From Mycolicibacterium sp. CBMA 247 (GTDB lineage: Bacteria > Actinomycetota > Actinomycetes > Mycobacteriales > Mycobacteriaceae), in NCBI RefSeq assembly GCF_009729095.1, contig NZ_VTGX01000007.1, forward strand, positions 1-64,000: DNA of 64,000 bases. Reading direction: 5' to 3'. The notes under the pieces were generated by a model. That model was not told the origin of the DNA. It was given only the letters and a program-made list of their open reading frames with translations, and made no database searches. Below, in pieces: positions 8,102 through 16,875 of the stretch (position 1 is the stretch's first letter; each line of letters starts with the position of its first letter). A program made the position numbers and the translations under genes.

Positions 8102-9253
8102 CTAGGTTCCCGGGGTCGCGAGGAGAGTCGCAGGAATATCAGCCCGAACCTCGAATCCACCGTCGGGGAGGGTTCGTACGTCAACACTGCCGCCGATCGC
8201 AGCTGCCCGCTCCCGCATGCCGGCGATACCGCTTCCGCCAGTGGACGTCTCACCTGATCCTGGCACTGCGGCCGGCCCATTGCTCACCGTGACCGCCGTG
8301 GCGTTGGGCCCGTGCTCCATCGTCACCGTCACGGGTGCACCCGGGCAATGTCGGACCGCGTTGGCGAGTGACTCCTGCATGATCCGGTAGAGGGCGACGC
8401 CGCACAGCTCGGAGGTCGGCGGCGGATCTCCGGAAATGGTGAGGGACACATCAACTCCCGCGCGGCGGCTGTTCTCGATCAGTTCGTTGATTCCCGCGAT
8501 GCCGGGCTGCGGGCCCAGTTCCGTCGTTTCGTCGTCGCAGCGCAGAACGCCGAGCAGGGCCCGTATCTCGTTGAGGCTCGCACGTACATTGGCCCCGATC
8601 GCCTCGAGCTCTGCCTTGGTTTCCTCCGTGACCGAGGTGAGCCGGTACGGTGCGCTCTGCGCCTGCACCACGACAATCGACATGTGGTGTGCGACGACAT
8701 CGTGCAGGTCGCGTGCGATCCGCGCTCGCTCCTCGAGGACTGAACGGCGTGCTCGCTCCAGCTCGTTGGTCCGGCGCTGGTTGGCGAGCTGTCGTCGCGA
8801 GACGAACAGCCCTCGAATCAGTAACCCGATCAGTACGACCACGGTCATCCCACCGGCGAATCCCACACCTGTCTGGTCAGCGGCGTTCACCACGAGCAGC
8901 AGGCAGGTCGACAACCAGGCCAACCCGACCGCTGGAAGTTGGCAACGGATTGTCACCGCGAACAGCAGGGCCAGCAGTACGAACAGATGAACCATCTGCC
9001 ACGGTAGGGCGCCATCCGTCGGTGAATACACGAGCGGGATCACTAGCGCGCCCGCTGCCGATATCGCCCATCCATGAAGGGGACTCGACCGAACAACAAC
9101 AAGCGGAAGTGCTGCCAACGCGGCGATGACGGGTCGGACACCGGGTGGCACCGCATAGGTGGCATCAATAGTCGACCAAGCCATGACGAACAGAAACAAC
9201 GACACCACGTACACGATCGCGCTGAGAATTCGATCGACGTGTGATCGTTTCAT
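8102..9253 (-). CDS. Sensor histidine kinase (HisKA_3 type)
   Basis: 383 residues from ATG 9253. About the first 155 residues form several membrane helices without a large extracytoplasmic domain, an intramembrane-sensing layout. Dimerisation and phospho-acceptor helix: ERARIARDLHDVVAHHMSIV, with the His in the DLHD motif. The HATPase_c region contains ESLANAVRH (N box) and GSGIAGMRERAAAIGG (G box). It is the partner of the response regulator downstream. The long open frame extending to 9748 is a shadow of the DUF418 gene. Confidence 0.93.
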   Translation of the reverse strand: MKRSHVDRILSAIVYVVSLFLFVMAWSTIDATYAVPPGVRPVIAALAALPLVVVRSSPLHGWAISAAGALVIPLVYSPTDGALPWQMVHLFVLLALLFAVTIRCQLPAVGLAWLSTCLLLVVNAADQTGVGFAGGMTVVVLIGLLIRGLFVSRRQLANQRRTNELERARRSVLEERARIARDLHDVVAHHMSIVVVQAQSAPYRLTSVTEETKAELEAIGANVRASLNEIRALLGVLRCDDETTELGPQPGIAGINELIENSRRAGVDVSLTISGDPPPTSELCGVALYRIMQESLANAVRHCPGAPVTVTMEHGPNATAVTVSNGPAAVPGSGETSTGGSGIAGMRERAAAIGGSVDVRTLPDGGFEVRADIPATLLATPGT

Positions 9254-9330
9254 GCTGCTCACATCTAGGACTGTAGGAAATGTGGACCGCAGTGTCCTCA
9301 TCCTCTGGGGTGAAACGTACCCGCATGCGC

Positions 9331-10434
9331 TCAGCGCCTGGGCCACTTCTCCCGGCGACCGTAGGTGACCCGGCGGAGCGCCCATTCGACCGGGCCGTAT
9401 CGGTGTCGGCGCGCCCACAGCCGGCTGCCGATGAGCTGAAGACCGTATATGGCCGCCGCGATGGCGAGCACTTGCCAGTTCGGCAGTTGCCCGACCAGGG
9501 CGAAGCCGTATCCGGTGAAGATCACCGAGGCAATCACTGATTGGCAGATGTAGTTGGTGGCTGCGAACTTCCCCGCGGCCCCGAGGGTATTCGCCAGCCT
9601 GGGGCTGGTGTGAGCGAGCCGAAGGATCGTTGCCGCGTACGCCGCAGCCAGCGGGAGGTCGAGAAGTGCGGTTACCCCGGCCAGCAGCGGGTTGTCCACG
9701 ATCGCCGTCAGCAGCGAGAACGGGGCGGCGATGCCGAATCCGATCCATTGAAGCTTCGGCAGTAAGGACATATAGCGGTCCGGTGTTTCCAGTAGTCGTG
9801 CTTTACCGGCGGCAAAGCCGAGGAGGAACAGGGGGAGAACGTTGAGGAGACCGAAGACCAGAAACAGGTCGAACCGCTCGAAGAAGGTCTCCCATCGATA
9901 GGACGCGGCGGTGAGCCAGCCCGCTCGGATGTCGGCAATCGCATGCTGGTCGACGGCCTCAGCTGGCGGTGCGATCATGCCGTGTGCGGTCAGCGCGAGG
10001 ACGAAGGATCCATACAGTATCGCGGCGCACCGGATCGCTGTCTTGGGCTGAATCCTGTTCATTGCCAACAGGATCAATCCTAGGATCCCGTAGCCGAACA
10101 GTACGTCGCCGCTGAAGAAGAATGCGATGTGGACCAAGCCGATAGCCATCAAAGCCAAGCAGCGGCGCACGGTACGCAGTCGCGCGTCGACGCCGTCGCG
10201 TTCGGCCGAGCGAAATTGCAGGGTCAGTGAGTAGCCGAAGAGAAATGAGAACAAAACGTAGAACTTGTCGAAGAAGAACGCGGTCAGCACGGTAGTGACG
10301 GGCCCCGCGGCAAGCCCAGCGGGATTCGACATCACTGTGATGTTCACGACGAGTATTCCGCCCAGTGCGAAGCCGCGGAGGATGTCGAGTGCCGCTATCC
10401 GTGGCACCGCGTCCACAATTCGTTGGCTGGTCAT
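9331..10434 (-). CDS. DUF418 (YeiB-type) integral membrane protein
   Basis: 367 residues with about 9-10 hydrophobic segments. The N-terminus RIAALDILRGFALGGILVVN is the typical DUF418/acyltransferase-3-like start, and C-terminal GAAGKFAATNYICQSVI with VGQLPNW follows the family pattern. ATG 10434 is chosen because upstream codons are not conserved in character. It lies 77 bp upstream of the kinase on the same strand, probably one transcription unit. DUF418 proteins are often near envelope-stress sensors; the function is unknown. Confidence 0.88.
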   Translation of the reverse strand: MTSQRIVDAVPRIAALDILRGFALGGILVVNITVMSNPAGLAAGPVTTVLTAFFFDKFYVLFSFLFGYSLTLQFRSAERDGVDARLRTVRRCLALMAIGLVHIAFFFSGDVLFGYGILGLILLAMNRIQPKTAIRCAAILYGSFVLALTAHGMIAPPAEAVDQHAIADIRAGWLTAASYRWETFFERFDLFLVFGLLNVLPLFLLGFAAGKARLLETPDRYMSLLPKLQWIGFGIAAPFSLLTAIVDNPLLAGVTALLDLPLAAAYAATILRLAHTSPRLANTLGAAGKFAATNYICQSVIASVIFTGYGFALVGQLPNWQVLAIAAAIYGLQLIGSRLWARRHRYGPVEWALRRVTYGRREKWPRR

Positions 10435-10589
10435 GGCGCGACGGTAGGTCGCGACAACCCTGGTGCGGATCGCTCTCAGGTATGACAAGTGGCGGTCCGA
10501 CGCTCCTACCATGGGCTGATGCGTCGACGGGGTGCTCGGCACGGCACCGGCTTGACCTCAACGGTGGTTCAGCTTCTAACGTCGTCGTC

Positions 10590-11990
10590 ATGACCGATAC
10601 CGTGACGACCGATGCGGGGACCTGGCGGCAGTTGTTGGGTGCCCGCCACCTGGGCGCGTCCACCGTGTTGGCCGGCGGTGTGCTGCTGTATGCCACCAAC
10701 GAATTCCTGACGATCAGCCTGCTGCCCAGTGCAGTGACCGATATCGGCGGGCACCGGTTCTACGCCTGGGTGACAACCGTGTATCTGGTTGCCTCGGTGG
10801 TCGCGGCCACCACGGTCCACTCGACGCTGATGCGGCTGGGCCCGCGGCGGGCATATCTGTTGGGGCTCATGGTATTCGGTGCCGGAAGTCTGGGCTGTTC
10901 GTTGGCCCCGAGCATGGAGGTGCTGCTCGCCGGTCGCACGGTGCAGGGCTTCGCCGGAGGGCTGCTGGCCGGTCTCGGCTATGCGGTGATCAATACCGCA
11001 CTGCCGAATGTGTTGTGGACCAAGGCATCTGCGCTGGTTTCGGCGATGTGGGGCGTCGGCACTTTGATCGGTCCTGCGGCGGGCGGGCTGTTCGCGCAGT
11101 TCGGGCACTGGCGGTGGGCTTTCGGGATCCTGGTGGTCCTGACCGCCGCGATGGCGGTACTGGTGCCGATCGCGCTGCCCGGCCGTAATGGCGCATCATC
11201 GGGTCAGGCGGTACCCGGTATACCCATCTGGTCCCTGATGTTGCTGGGCGCGGCGGCGATGGCGGTCAGCGTCGCCGGCATACCGCACGATGTGCGGGCC
11301 ACGGCGGCACTGCTGGTCCTGGGAGGCGTGCTCGTTGCGGCGTTCATGGTGGTTGATCGCCGAATGGCCGCATCGGTGTTGCCGCCCAGCGCATTCGGTG
11401 CCGGACCGCTGAAGTGGATCTACCTGAGCCTTGGTGTGCTGATGGCGGCCACCATGGTCGACATGTATGTGCCGCTGTTCGGCCAGCGGCTGGGGCACCT
11501 GACGCCGGTGATGGCCGGGTTCTTCGGTGCGGTGCTGTCGGTTGGCTGGACGGTGGGGGAGATCGTCAGCGCGTCACTGCAGGACCGGCGGGTGATCGTG
11601 CGGACGGTGGCGTTCGCGCCCATCGTGATGGCGGCCGGTTTGGCGGCCGGCGCGCTGTTGATCCGGGACGGCATGGCGCCGTGGCTTGTGCTGACGTGGG
11701 CCGTGTCGCTGGTGGTCACCGGTGCCGGTATCGGTATCGCCTGGCCTCATCTGTCCGCATGGGCGATGAGCAGTGTGCAGGATCCGGTCGAGGGGCCGGC
11801 CGCGGCGGCCGCGATCAACACCGTGCAACTGATCTGCGGGGCGTTCGGAGCGGGATTGGCGGGCGTCGTCGTCAACCTCAGCGACAGCGGAGATGCCGTT
11901 GCAGCGCGTTGGCTGTTCGCCGCATTCGCGGTGCTCGCGGCGGTCGGTGTAGTCGCGTCGACTCGCTCCGGACGGTCGGCGCGCCACTGA
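10590..11990 (+). CDS. MFS transporter, drug-efflux type (Rv1634-like)
   Basis: 466 residues with about 14 predicted membrane helices. The cytoplasmic loop between helices 2 and 3 carries a degenerate MFS motif A (LMRLGPRRAYLLGLMVFGAG), and a motif-C-like GVGTLIGPAAGGLFAQFG appears in helix 5. The position next to uvrB matches Rv1634 of M. tuberculosis. The ATG at 10590 is the first codon of the conserved part; a longer open frame overlaps the divergent DUF418 start. The substrate is unknown. Confidence 0.88.
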   Translation: MTDTVTTDAGTWRQLLGARHLGASTVLAGGVLLYATNEFLTISLLPSAVTDIGGHRFYAWVTTVYLVASVVAATTVHSTLMRLGPRRAYLLGLMVFGAGSLGCSLAPSMEVLLAGRTVQGFAGGLLAGLGYAVINTALPNVLWTKASALVSAMWGVGTLIGPAAGGLFAQFGHWRWAFGILVVLTAAMAVLVPIALPGRNGASSGQAVPGIPIWSLMLLGAAAMAVSVAGIPHDVRATAALLVLGGVLVAAFMVVDRRMAASVLPPSAFGAGPLKWIYLSLGVLMAATMVDMYVPLFGQRLGHLTPVMAGFFGAVLSVGWTVGEIVSASLQDRRVIVRTVAFAPIVMAAGLAAGALLIRDGMAPWLVLTWAVSLVVTGAGIGIAWPHLSAWAMSSVQDPVEGPAAAAAINTVQLICGAFGAGLAGVVVNLSDSGDAVAARWLFAAFAVLAAVGVVASTRSGRSARH

Positions 11991-12004
11991 CCCTGACCCC
12001 TGCA

Positions 12005-12065
12005 CCGCGAGCGACCGTGTTTGTACCGCGACACGCCGTAGAGTTGCGGCATTTTGCGGTCGCTC
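12005..12065. repeat. Interspersed palindromic repeat, copy 1
   Basis: A 34-base core (12005-12038) matches 55655-55688 at 32 of 34 positions. The ends form an inverted repeat, GAGCGACCG (12009-12017) with CGGTCGCTC (12057-12065). It lies between the MFS gene and the 13E12 gene. See copy 2 at 55655. Confidence 0.75.
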
Positions 12066-12123
12066 ACCGATCGAAACGCTCTGTGCGACAAGACGTGTCG
12101 GTGGGGGTCGCTAGTGTTCGGGT

Positions 12124-13509
12124 ATGGAGGATCGGGTCGGCTCCAAGCTTGCCGCGTTGGCCGCGGCGGTGGCTGATCTGCGCGAGCTGTCTTTCACCTC
12201 CTTGTCGACTGAGCAGTTGTTGGACGTGTGTGCGGGTCTACAGGAGGCCCGAAATCTGATCCCTACGGTGGAGCATCCTGCGGTAGCTGTCCTGGCCGAG
12301 CAGGTGACCTCGGCGCGGATCGGGGCGAAGTCCTGGCCCGAAGCGTTGCGGATCCGGTTGCGGATCTCCGCGGACGAGGCCCGACGCCGCTATAGGGATG
12401 CCTTGAATCTCGGGCCGCGGGTGTCGGTGTCGGGGGAACCATTGGCACCGCGGCGGGCGGCGACCGCCGCCGCCCAAGCCGGCGGCTGGGTCACCCAGGA
12501 ACACATCGAGATCCTGGAATCCTTCTTCAAACGCTGCCCCGTGTGGGTCGATACCGCGCGGCGTACCCGGTTCGAAGAAAAACTGGTCGCGGTGGCCGCC
12601 GGCAACGCGCCGGAAACCCTGCGTCAGACGGTCAACGAGGCGTTGTATTTGTTGAATCAGGACGGTCCCGAACCCGCCGACGCACAGTGCCAACGGCGGC
12701 GTGGGATCACCCTGGGACCTCAGGATGCCGACGGCATGTCGCGCCTGCAGGGCTGGGTGAACCCCGAACTGCGCGCGGGTTTGGATGCGGTGTTGGCCAA
12801 ACAGGCAGCACCGGGCATGTGCAACCCCGACGACGAGACACCGTGTGTGAGCGGAACCCCGTCCCAGGAAGCCATCGACGCTGATACCCGGTGTCCGGCC
12901 AAACGCAACCACGACGCCCTGCTGGCTCTGACCCGCAACACCCTGATGTCGGGTGAGTTGGGGCAGCACAACGGGCTACCGGTATCGATCGTGGTGACCA
13001 CGACATTGCAGGAGTTGGAAGCCGGGGCGGGGGTGGCGGTCACCACCAGCGGATCCAAACTCTCGATCCCCGACGTGATCCGATTGGCCGCCCACGCCCA
13101 CCACTACCTGGCCGTCTTCGACAAACACAGCACCGTGCCGCTGTATCTGGGCAGAACCCGACGCCTCGCCACCCCCGGACAACGGTTGATGCTGTTCGCC
13201 CGCGACCGTGGCTGCACCCGGCCGGGCTGCACCGCCTCGGGTAACCGGTGTCAAGCACACCACGCCCAAAAAGACTTCGCCCAAGGCGGGCAGACCAACA
13301 TCAACGAACTCGCCCTGGGCTGCGGACCCGACCAACGCCTCGTCGGGCCGGGAAAATGGACCACCCGCATCAACGCCCACGGACGGTGCGAATGGATCCC
13401 ACCGCCACTACTAGACACCGGCCAAGCCCGCACCAACGGCCATCACCACCCCCAGCACTACCTCACCGAAACCGAGGGCGGTGACGACGGCGAAACCGAC
13501 TGTCAGTGA
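12124..13509 (+). CDS. 13E12-repeat family DUF222/HNH endonuclease-domain protein
   Basis: 461 residues. The N-terminal two-thirds is the helical DUF222 domain (about 1-330). The C-terminal HNH-like module (about 350-420) has a zinc-ribbon type CTRPGC...RCQAHH, then TNINELALGCGPDQRLVG. The final His of canonical HNH nucleases is replaced at GPDQR, as in many actinobacterial members, so nuclease activity is uncertain. This family occurs in multiple dispersed copies in mycobacterial genomes (the 13E12 repeat of M. tuberculosis). It lies in an accessory block with a palindromic repeat upstream and a tRNA downstream. Confidence 0.9.
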   Translation: MEDRVGSKLAALAAAVADLRELSFTSLSTEQLLDVCAGLQEARNLIPTVEHPAVAVLAEQVTSARIGAKSWPEALRIRLRISADEARRRYRDALNLGPRVSVSGEPLAPRRAATAAAQAGGWVTQEHIEILESFFKRCPVWVDTARRTRFEEKLVAVAAGNAPETLRQTVNEALYLLNQDGPEPADAQCQRRRGITLGPQDADGMSRLQGWVNPELRAGLDAVLAKQAAPGMCNPDDETPCVSGTPSQEAIDADTRCPAKRNHDALLALTRNTLMSGELGQHNGLPVSIVVTTTLQELEAGAGVAVTTSGSKLSIPDVIRLAAHAHHYLAVFDKHSTVPLYLGRTRRLATPGQRLMLFARDRGCTRPGCTASGNRCQAHHAQKDFAQGGQTNINELALGCGPDQRLVGPGKWTTRINAHGRCEWIPPPLLDTGQARTNGHHHPQHYLTETEGGDDGETDCQ

Positions 13510-13577
13510 CGGCGATGCAATCACCACGAGTGAAAGACTAGGACCACTCCCGTACCAGTGGCACTGTCTAATTCGAT

Positions 13578-13648
13578 GCGGGTGTGGCTGAGTGGCTAGG
13601 CACCGGCCTGCAAAGCCGTTTACACGGGTTCGAATCCCGTCACTCGCT
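13578..13648 (+). tRNA. tRNA-Cys (anticodon GCA)
   Basis: A 71-base cloverleaf. The acceptor stem is GCGGGTG / CACTCGC, with one G-T pair. The D arm begins GCTGAGTGGC. The anticodon stem CGGC/GCCG encloses loop CTGCAAA with anticodon GCA. The T arm is CGGG-TTCGAAT-CCCG. The discriminator base is T, the expected U73 identity element for tRNA-Cys. CCA is not encoded. Confidence 0.97.
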
Positions 13649-13652
13649 CGGA

Positions 13653-13690
13653 TGAGCTTCCCCCGCCCGTCAACGTGCGGGGGAAGCTCA
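13653..13690 (+). terminator. Hairpin terminator after tRNA-Cys
   Basis: A perfect 14-bp GC-rich inverted repeat (13653-13666 with 13677-13690) around a 10-base loop starts 5 bases after the tRNA. A GTG inside the hairpin (13675) that could extend the downstream thioesterase is therefore unlikely to be used. Confidence 0.75.
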
Positions 13691-13692
13691 CT

Positions 13693-13698
13693 AATAAT
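13693..13698 (+). promoter_or_regulatory. -10 element AATAAT for leaderless thioesterase mRNA
   Basis: AATAAT (five of six bases of TATAAT) ends 6 bases before the GTG at 13705, the spacing expected if transcription starts on the start codon. No Shine-Dalgarno is present upstream of the gene. Confidence 0.5.
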
Positions 13699-13704
13699 GC
13701 TGCA

Positions 13705-14559
13705 GTGCCCATGCTGCCCCTTGCCGACGTCCTGTCCACCCTCGACCTGGTCGAGTCGGGTGACGGCATCTTCGTCGCCGAACAGCGGGACAACGCCACC
13801 CATCACATCGTGGGTGGCCATCTCACTGCCCAGGCGCTGATGGCGGCCAGCCGCACCGCACCCGGCCGATTGCCGCACAGCCTGCACGTATATCTGCTGC
13901 GCGCCGGCGACGCCCGGTACCCGGTGCGGATGCAGGTGAGCAGCCTGCGCGACGGCGGCTCGTTGTCCACCCGTCAGGTCACGGCCCACCAGGGTGAGGA
14001 GGTGTTGCTGGAAGCGCTGATCTCGTTCAGCGTCCCCATGGACGCGGCGGACTACCAGCAACCCCTGCCCGCGGTTCCCGATCCCGAAACCCTGCCCCCG
14101 GTCGAGGAGCAGTTGCAGGCGTTTGCCGATGAGGCCGACGGGTTCTGGGTACGCCCACAGTGGATCGAGCGGCGTTACATCGACCCGCCCCCGCGGCTGG
14201 CCATCGATATGCCGGAGCCGCCGGAGCGCACCCGGATGTGGTGGCGCCCTGCCGAGCCGGTCACCGACGATCCGATCATCAACAGCTGTCTGCTGACGTA
14301 CTTTTCGGGCACTGCTCTGCTGGACACCACGGTGACGATGCGGCGCGCGACCCAGGTGAGTGTCTTCTCCGCGTTGATCGACCTCGCCATCTGGTTTCAC
14401 CGCCCCGCCGATCTGACGGATTGGGTGTTGGCCGATCAGGTTTCACCCAGCGGCATCAACGGGCGCGGCCTGGCCAGCGCCACCGTGTACAACCGCGCGG
14501 GGCAACTCGTGTGCTCGGTGGCCCAGGAGATGTACTTCGGCCGCGGCCGCCGCGACTGA
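13705..14559 (+). CDS. tesB: Acyl-CoA thioesterase II (TesB-type, double hot-dog)
   Basis: 284 residues with the two tandem hot-dog domains of TesB. N-terminal block: IFVAEQRDNATHHIVGGHLTAQALMAA. C-terminal block: ALIDLAIWFHRPADLTDWVLADQ followed by INGRGLASATVYNRAGQLVCSVAQE, where the D-x-x-x-W-F and Q/T-type catalytic surroundings match family members. It hydrolyses acyl-CoA to free fatty acid and CoA in the cytoplasm. The start is GTG 13705 (leaderless) or ATG 13711, two codons later. The stop is one base from the stop of the convergent glycosyltransferase gene. Confidence 0.92.
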   Translation: MPMLPLADVLSTLDLVESGDGIFVAEQRDNATHHIVGGHLTAQALMAASRTAPGRLPHSLHVYLLRAGDARYPVRMQVSSLRDGGSLSTRQVTAHQGEEVLLEALISFSVPMDAADYQQPLPAVPDPETLPPVEEQLQAFADEADGFWVRPQWIERRYIDPPPRLAIDMPEPPERTRMWWRPAEPVTDDPIINSCLLTYFSGTALLDTTVTMRRATQVSVFSALIDLAIWFHRPADLTDWVLADQVSPSGINGRGLASATVYNRAGQLVCSVAQEMYFGRGRRD

Positions 14560-14560
14560 C

Positions 14561-16099
14561 TTACCGGGTGGACTTGACCACCTGGGCGAAGTTGAACTGC
14601 CAGCGCTCGACGATATGGAAACCCATCTTTTCGGGCACCCGATAGGCCGGGGCGCGGCCCAGCCGGGGTCCAGGGGCCAGCGCTGCTCCGCTCTGGCGGC
14701 CCGGCACCGAAGGATCGCGTTCGGACACCGTCCACAGGACCGTGCACCGGCGCACCTCGTCAGCGACACCCCAGATCCCGAGGTGCGCGTCCCACAACCG
14801 GTTTCGTTGGCGGGCCGGGGTGCCCCGACCTGGGTCGACGAGGTGGGCGTAGGCCGCCGGACGGGCGGCGGTGAGGGGGCGGATCGGACCCGGCTTCCAC
14901 GAGGTGGTGTTGTCGAAGATCAGGCAGTCACCGGGGGAGGAGTGCGCCGCGATGACATCTGCGACCTGGCTGAAATCCATGCCCTCCTTGGCATACGGGC
15001 CGCGCTGCACCATCAGGTAGTTCGGTGTCGCCGCGACCGCCAACACCGCCAATGCGGCGGTGATCCATTCCCTGCTGCGGGCGACCGCCACCACGCACAC
15101 CGCGAGCAGCAACGCCATCGCAGGAGTGGTGAAACAGAGGTACCGGGGGTAGTAAAGCGGTTGGGCAACAGCCGAATACGCCAGCAACACCGCGGTCGGT
15201 GCCACCATCCACACCGCGGCCACGGCCACCAGTCGCCGGGTGCCTTCATCGGTGGGCCGTAGCCGTTTGACCACCAGTGGTGCGCTCAGTGCGGCGGCCG
15301 CCAGTGCCGCGAAGGCCACGCTGTGGTCGAAGTACTGCTCCACGACGACTTTGGCGACGGTATGCGGACCCGGCGGTGAGATCCACCCGACCTGGAAGCT
15401 CTGCGAACGACACCACATGACGAACGGAACAACGACCAACACGGCAGCCGTCGTGACCGCGGCCCACCTGGCACGGGTGCGACGATCGCTGCACAGCATC
15501 GCGACAGCCACGGCGTGCGGAGCCACCATCAGCACCACGAAGACATTCAGCACCGTCGAAACCGCAAGCAGCGCACCGTATGACAACCACAGCACCGTGC
15601 GGTCGCGCCGGATGGCTGAGATGAGCAGAATCGTCAGCCATACCGCCGCCAACGTCGACCAAGAATAGGAACGAGTCTCGATACCTGCCCAGGTGATCCT
15701 CGGCAGTATCGCGAAAAGAATTCCCGCACATACCGATACCGTCCGGTTGCAGAACTGTCGGCCGAGAACCACCACTCCGCTTGCGGCGCCACCGATGGCC
15801 AGGCAGCTGGAGAACCGGGACCAGAACTCCGTTGCCGGGAAGACGGTGAACCAGCCGTGCATGCCGAGGTAATAGAGCCCGTGCACGGCGTCGATATTGC
15901 CGAGCAGGTCCCATAGCTGCGGCGCCGATCGGGTAGCCGCCGAGATGGTGGCGGCCTCGTCGAACCACAGCGACGGTCGGGCTGCCCCGGCCGCGCAGAG
16001 CGCTACGGCGAATGCCGCCACCGCCAGGGCATCGAAGCGGGCACCTCCATAGACGCGCCGGCCCCCGTCCTCGGCGCGCTCATACAGCGATAGATCCAC
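14561..16099 (-). CDS. GT-C membrane glycosyltransferase, positional homologue of Rv1635c (CapA)
   Basis: 512 residues with about 10-11 membrane helices. The first extracytoplasmic loop carries the acidic GT-C signature RPSLWFDEAATISAA (Asp47, Glu48), as in polyprenyl-phosphate-sugar-dependent transferases. The C-terminal ~120 residues are a soluble periplasmic domain. It lies between the Rv1634-like exporter and the universal stress protein, exactly where M. tuberculosis has Rv1635c. That protein is reported to add the first mannose cap to lipoarabinomannan. Orthology is inferred from position and architecture; a different arabinan/mannan transfer is possible. GTG 16099 is the first start in the conserved frame. 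Confidence 0.82.
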   Translation of the reverse strand: MDLSLYERAEDGGRRVYGGARFDALAVAAFAVALCAAGAARPSLWFDEAATISAATRSAPQLWDLLGNIDAVHGLYYLGMHGWFTVFPATEFWSRFSSCLAIGGAASGVVVLGRQFCNRTVSVCAGILFAILPRITWAGIETRSYSWSTLAAVWLTILLISAIRRDRTVLWLSYGALLAVSTVLNVFVVLMVAPHAVAVAMLCSDRRTRARWAAVTTAAVLVVVPFVMWCRSQSFQVGWISPPGPHTVAKVVVEQYFDHSVAFAALAAAALSAPLVVKRLRPTDEGTRRLVAVAAVWMVAPTAVLLAYSAVAQPLYYPRYLCFTTPAMALLLAVCVVAVARSREWITAALAVLAVAATPNYLMVQRGPYAKEGMDFSQVADVIAAHSSPGDCLIFDNTTSWKPGPIRPLTAARPAAYAHLVDPGRGTPARQRNRLWDAHLGIWGVADEVRRCTVLWTVSERDPSVPGRQSGAALAPGPRLGRAPAYRVPEKMGFHIVERWQFNFAQVVKSTR

Positions 16100-16412
16100 G
16101 TCAGCGACCGTTTCACCCCCTTAGCCGATAGCAAACCGTAACCCGAGGTGTCGTCCCGTCGCTGATGAGCTGAATCACTCCGGCGGCGAATCGTCCTGGC
16201 GACGACCCGGATTCGGCCGGCGTCGCTTACGTCACGGTCGGCACCGATTTTGCCCTCCCGAGGGTTAACATCAGTGCCGGTTCGCCGTCCCGGAACCGAA
16301 AAGTAGGTCCAGTTGTCGGCTGTCCGTGTGGGTGTCGTGATTCGCACCCCTGGTCAACGGGCGACAGGTTACTGTCTCGGGTGGCGTTGCAACTGACAGT
16401 GGGAGGGTATTG
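16100..16412. other. 313-bp intergenic region (divergent promoters of GT-C gene and usp)
   Basis: No open frame with coding character is seen. The visible elements are a TACTGT -10 box at 16370-16375 pointing to the stress-protein gene, giving a ~30-base leader, and GGGAGGG at 16401-16407 as its ribosome site. No obvious long palindrome or structured RNA is visible. Confidence 0.5.
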
Positions 16413-16856
16413 ATGAGCGCGTATCGAACCGTGGTGGTCGGCACGGACGGATCTGATTCGTCGTTGCGTGCAGTCGATCGCGCCGGTCAGATTGCCGCCG
16501 GGTCGAATGCCAAGCTGATCGTGGCGACCGCGTACTTCCCCCAGAGCGAAGACCAGCGTGCCGCTGATGTGCTCAAGGACGAGGGCTACAAGATGGCGGG
16601 CAATGCGCCGATCTACGCCATCCTGCGCGAGGCGACCGATCGCGCAAAGGCCGCCGGCGCCACCGACATCGAAGAGCGGCCGGTTGTCGGCGCTCCGGTC
16701 GATGCCCTCGTCGAGCTGGCCGAGGACGTCCAGGCGGATCTGCTGGTGGTCGGCAACGTCGGCCTGAGCACCATCGCCGGCCGGCTATTGGGCTCGGTGC
16801 CCGCGAACGTGGCACGCCGGTCCAAGACCGACGTGCTCATCGTCCACACCAGCTGA
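16413..16856 (+). CDS. Universal stress protein (Rv1636/TB15.3-type)
   Basis: 147 residues, a single UspA domain. It begins YRTVVVGTDGSDSS and ends with the nucleotide-binding loop LLVVGNVGLSTIAGRLLGSV followed by ANVARRSKTDVLIVH, the G-x2-G-x9-G-(S/T) pattern. Orthologues Rv1636 and its M. smegmatis counterpart are reported to bind cAMP with high affinity. That is relevant because an adenylate cyclase gene lies further along this window. ATG 16413 is placed 5 bases after GGGAGGG; a TTG one codon upstream is also open. Confidence 0.94.
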   Translation: MSAYRTVVVGTDGSDSSLRAVDRAGQIAAGSNAKLIVATAYFPQSEDQRAADVLKDEGYKMAGNAPIYAILREATDRAKAAGATDIEERPVVGAPVDALVELAEDVQADLLVVGNVGLSTIAGRLLGSVPANVARRSKTDVLIVHTS

Positions 16857-16875
16857 GCCCACACCGGCTGACTGA

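Noticed and set aside
9254..9748. Long N-terminal extension of the histidine kinase.
   Set aside because: It is Arg/Pro-rich shadow translation of the DUF418 gene on the same strand in another frame; the first membrane helix starts right after ATG 9253.
13675..13704. N-terminal extension of the thioesterase from GTG 13675.
   Set aside because: It falls inside the 3' arm of the tRNA-Cys terminator hairpin and ahead of the likely -10 element.
16321..16345. A CRP-type site upstream of the universal stress gene (GTGTCGTGATTCGCAC).
   Set aside because: The two halves match the TGTGA-N6-TCACA pattern poorly and lack dyad symmetry.
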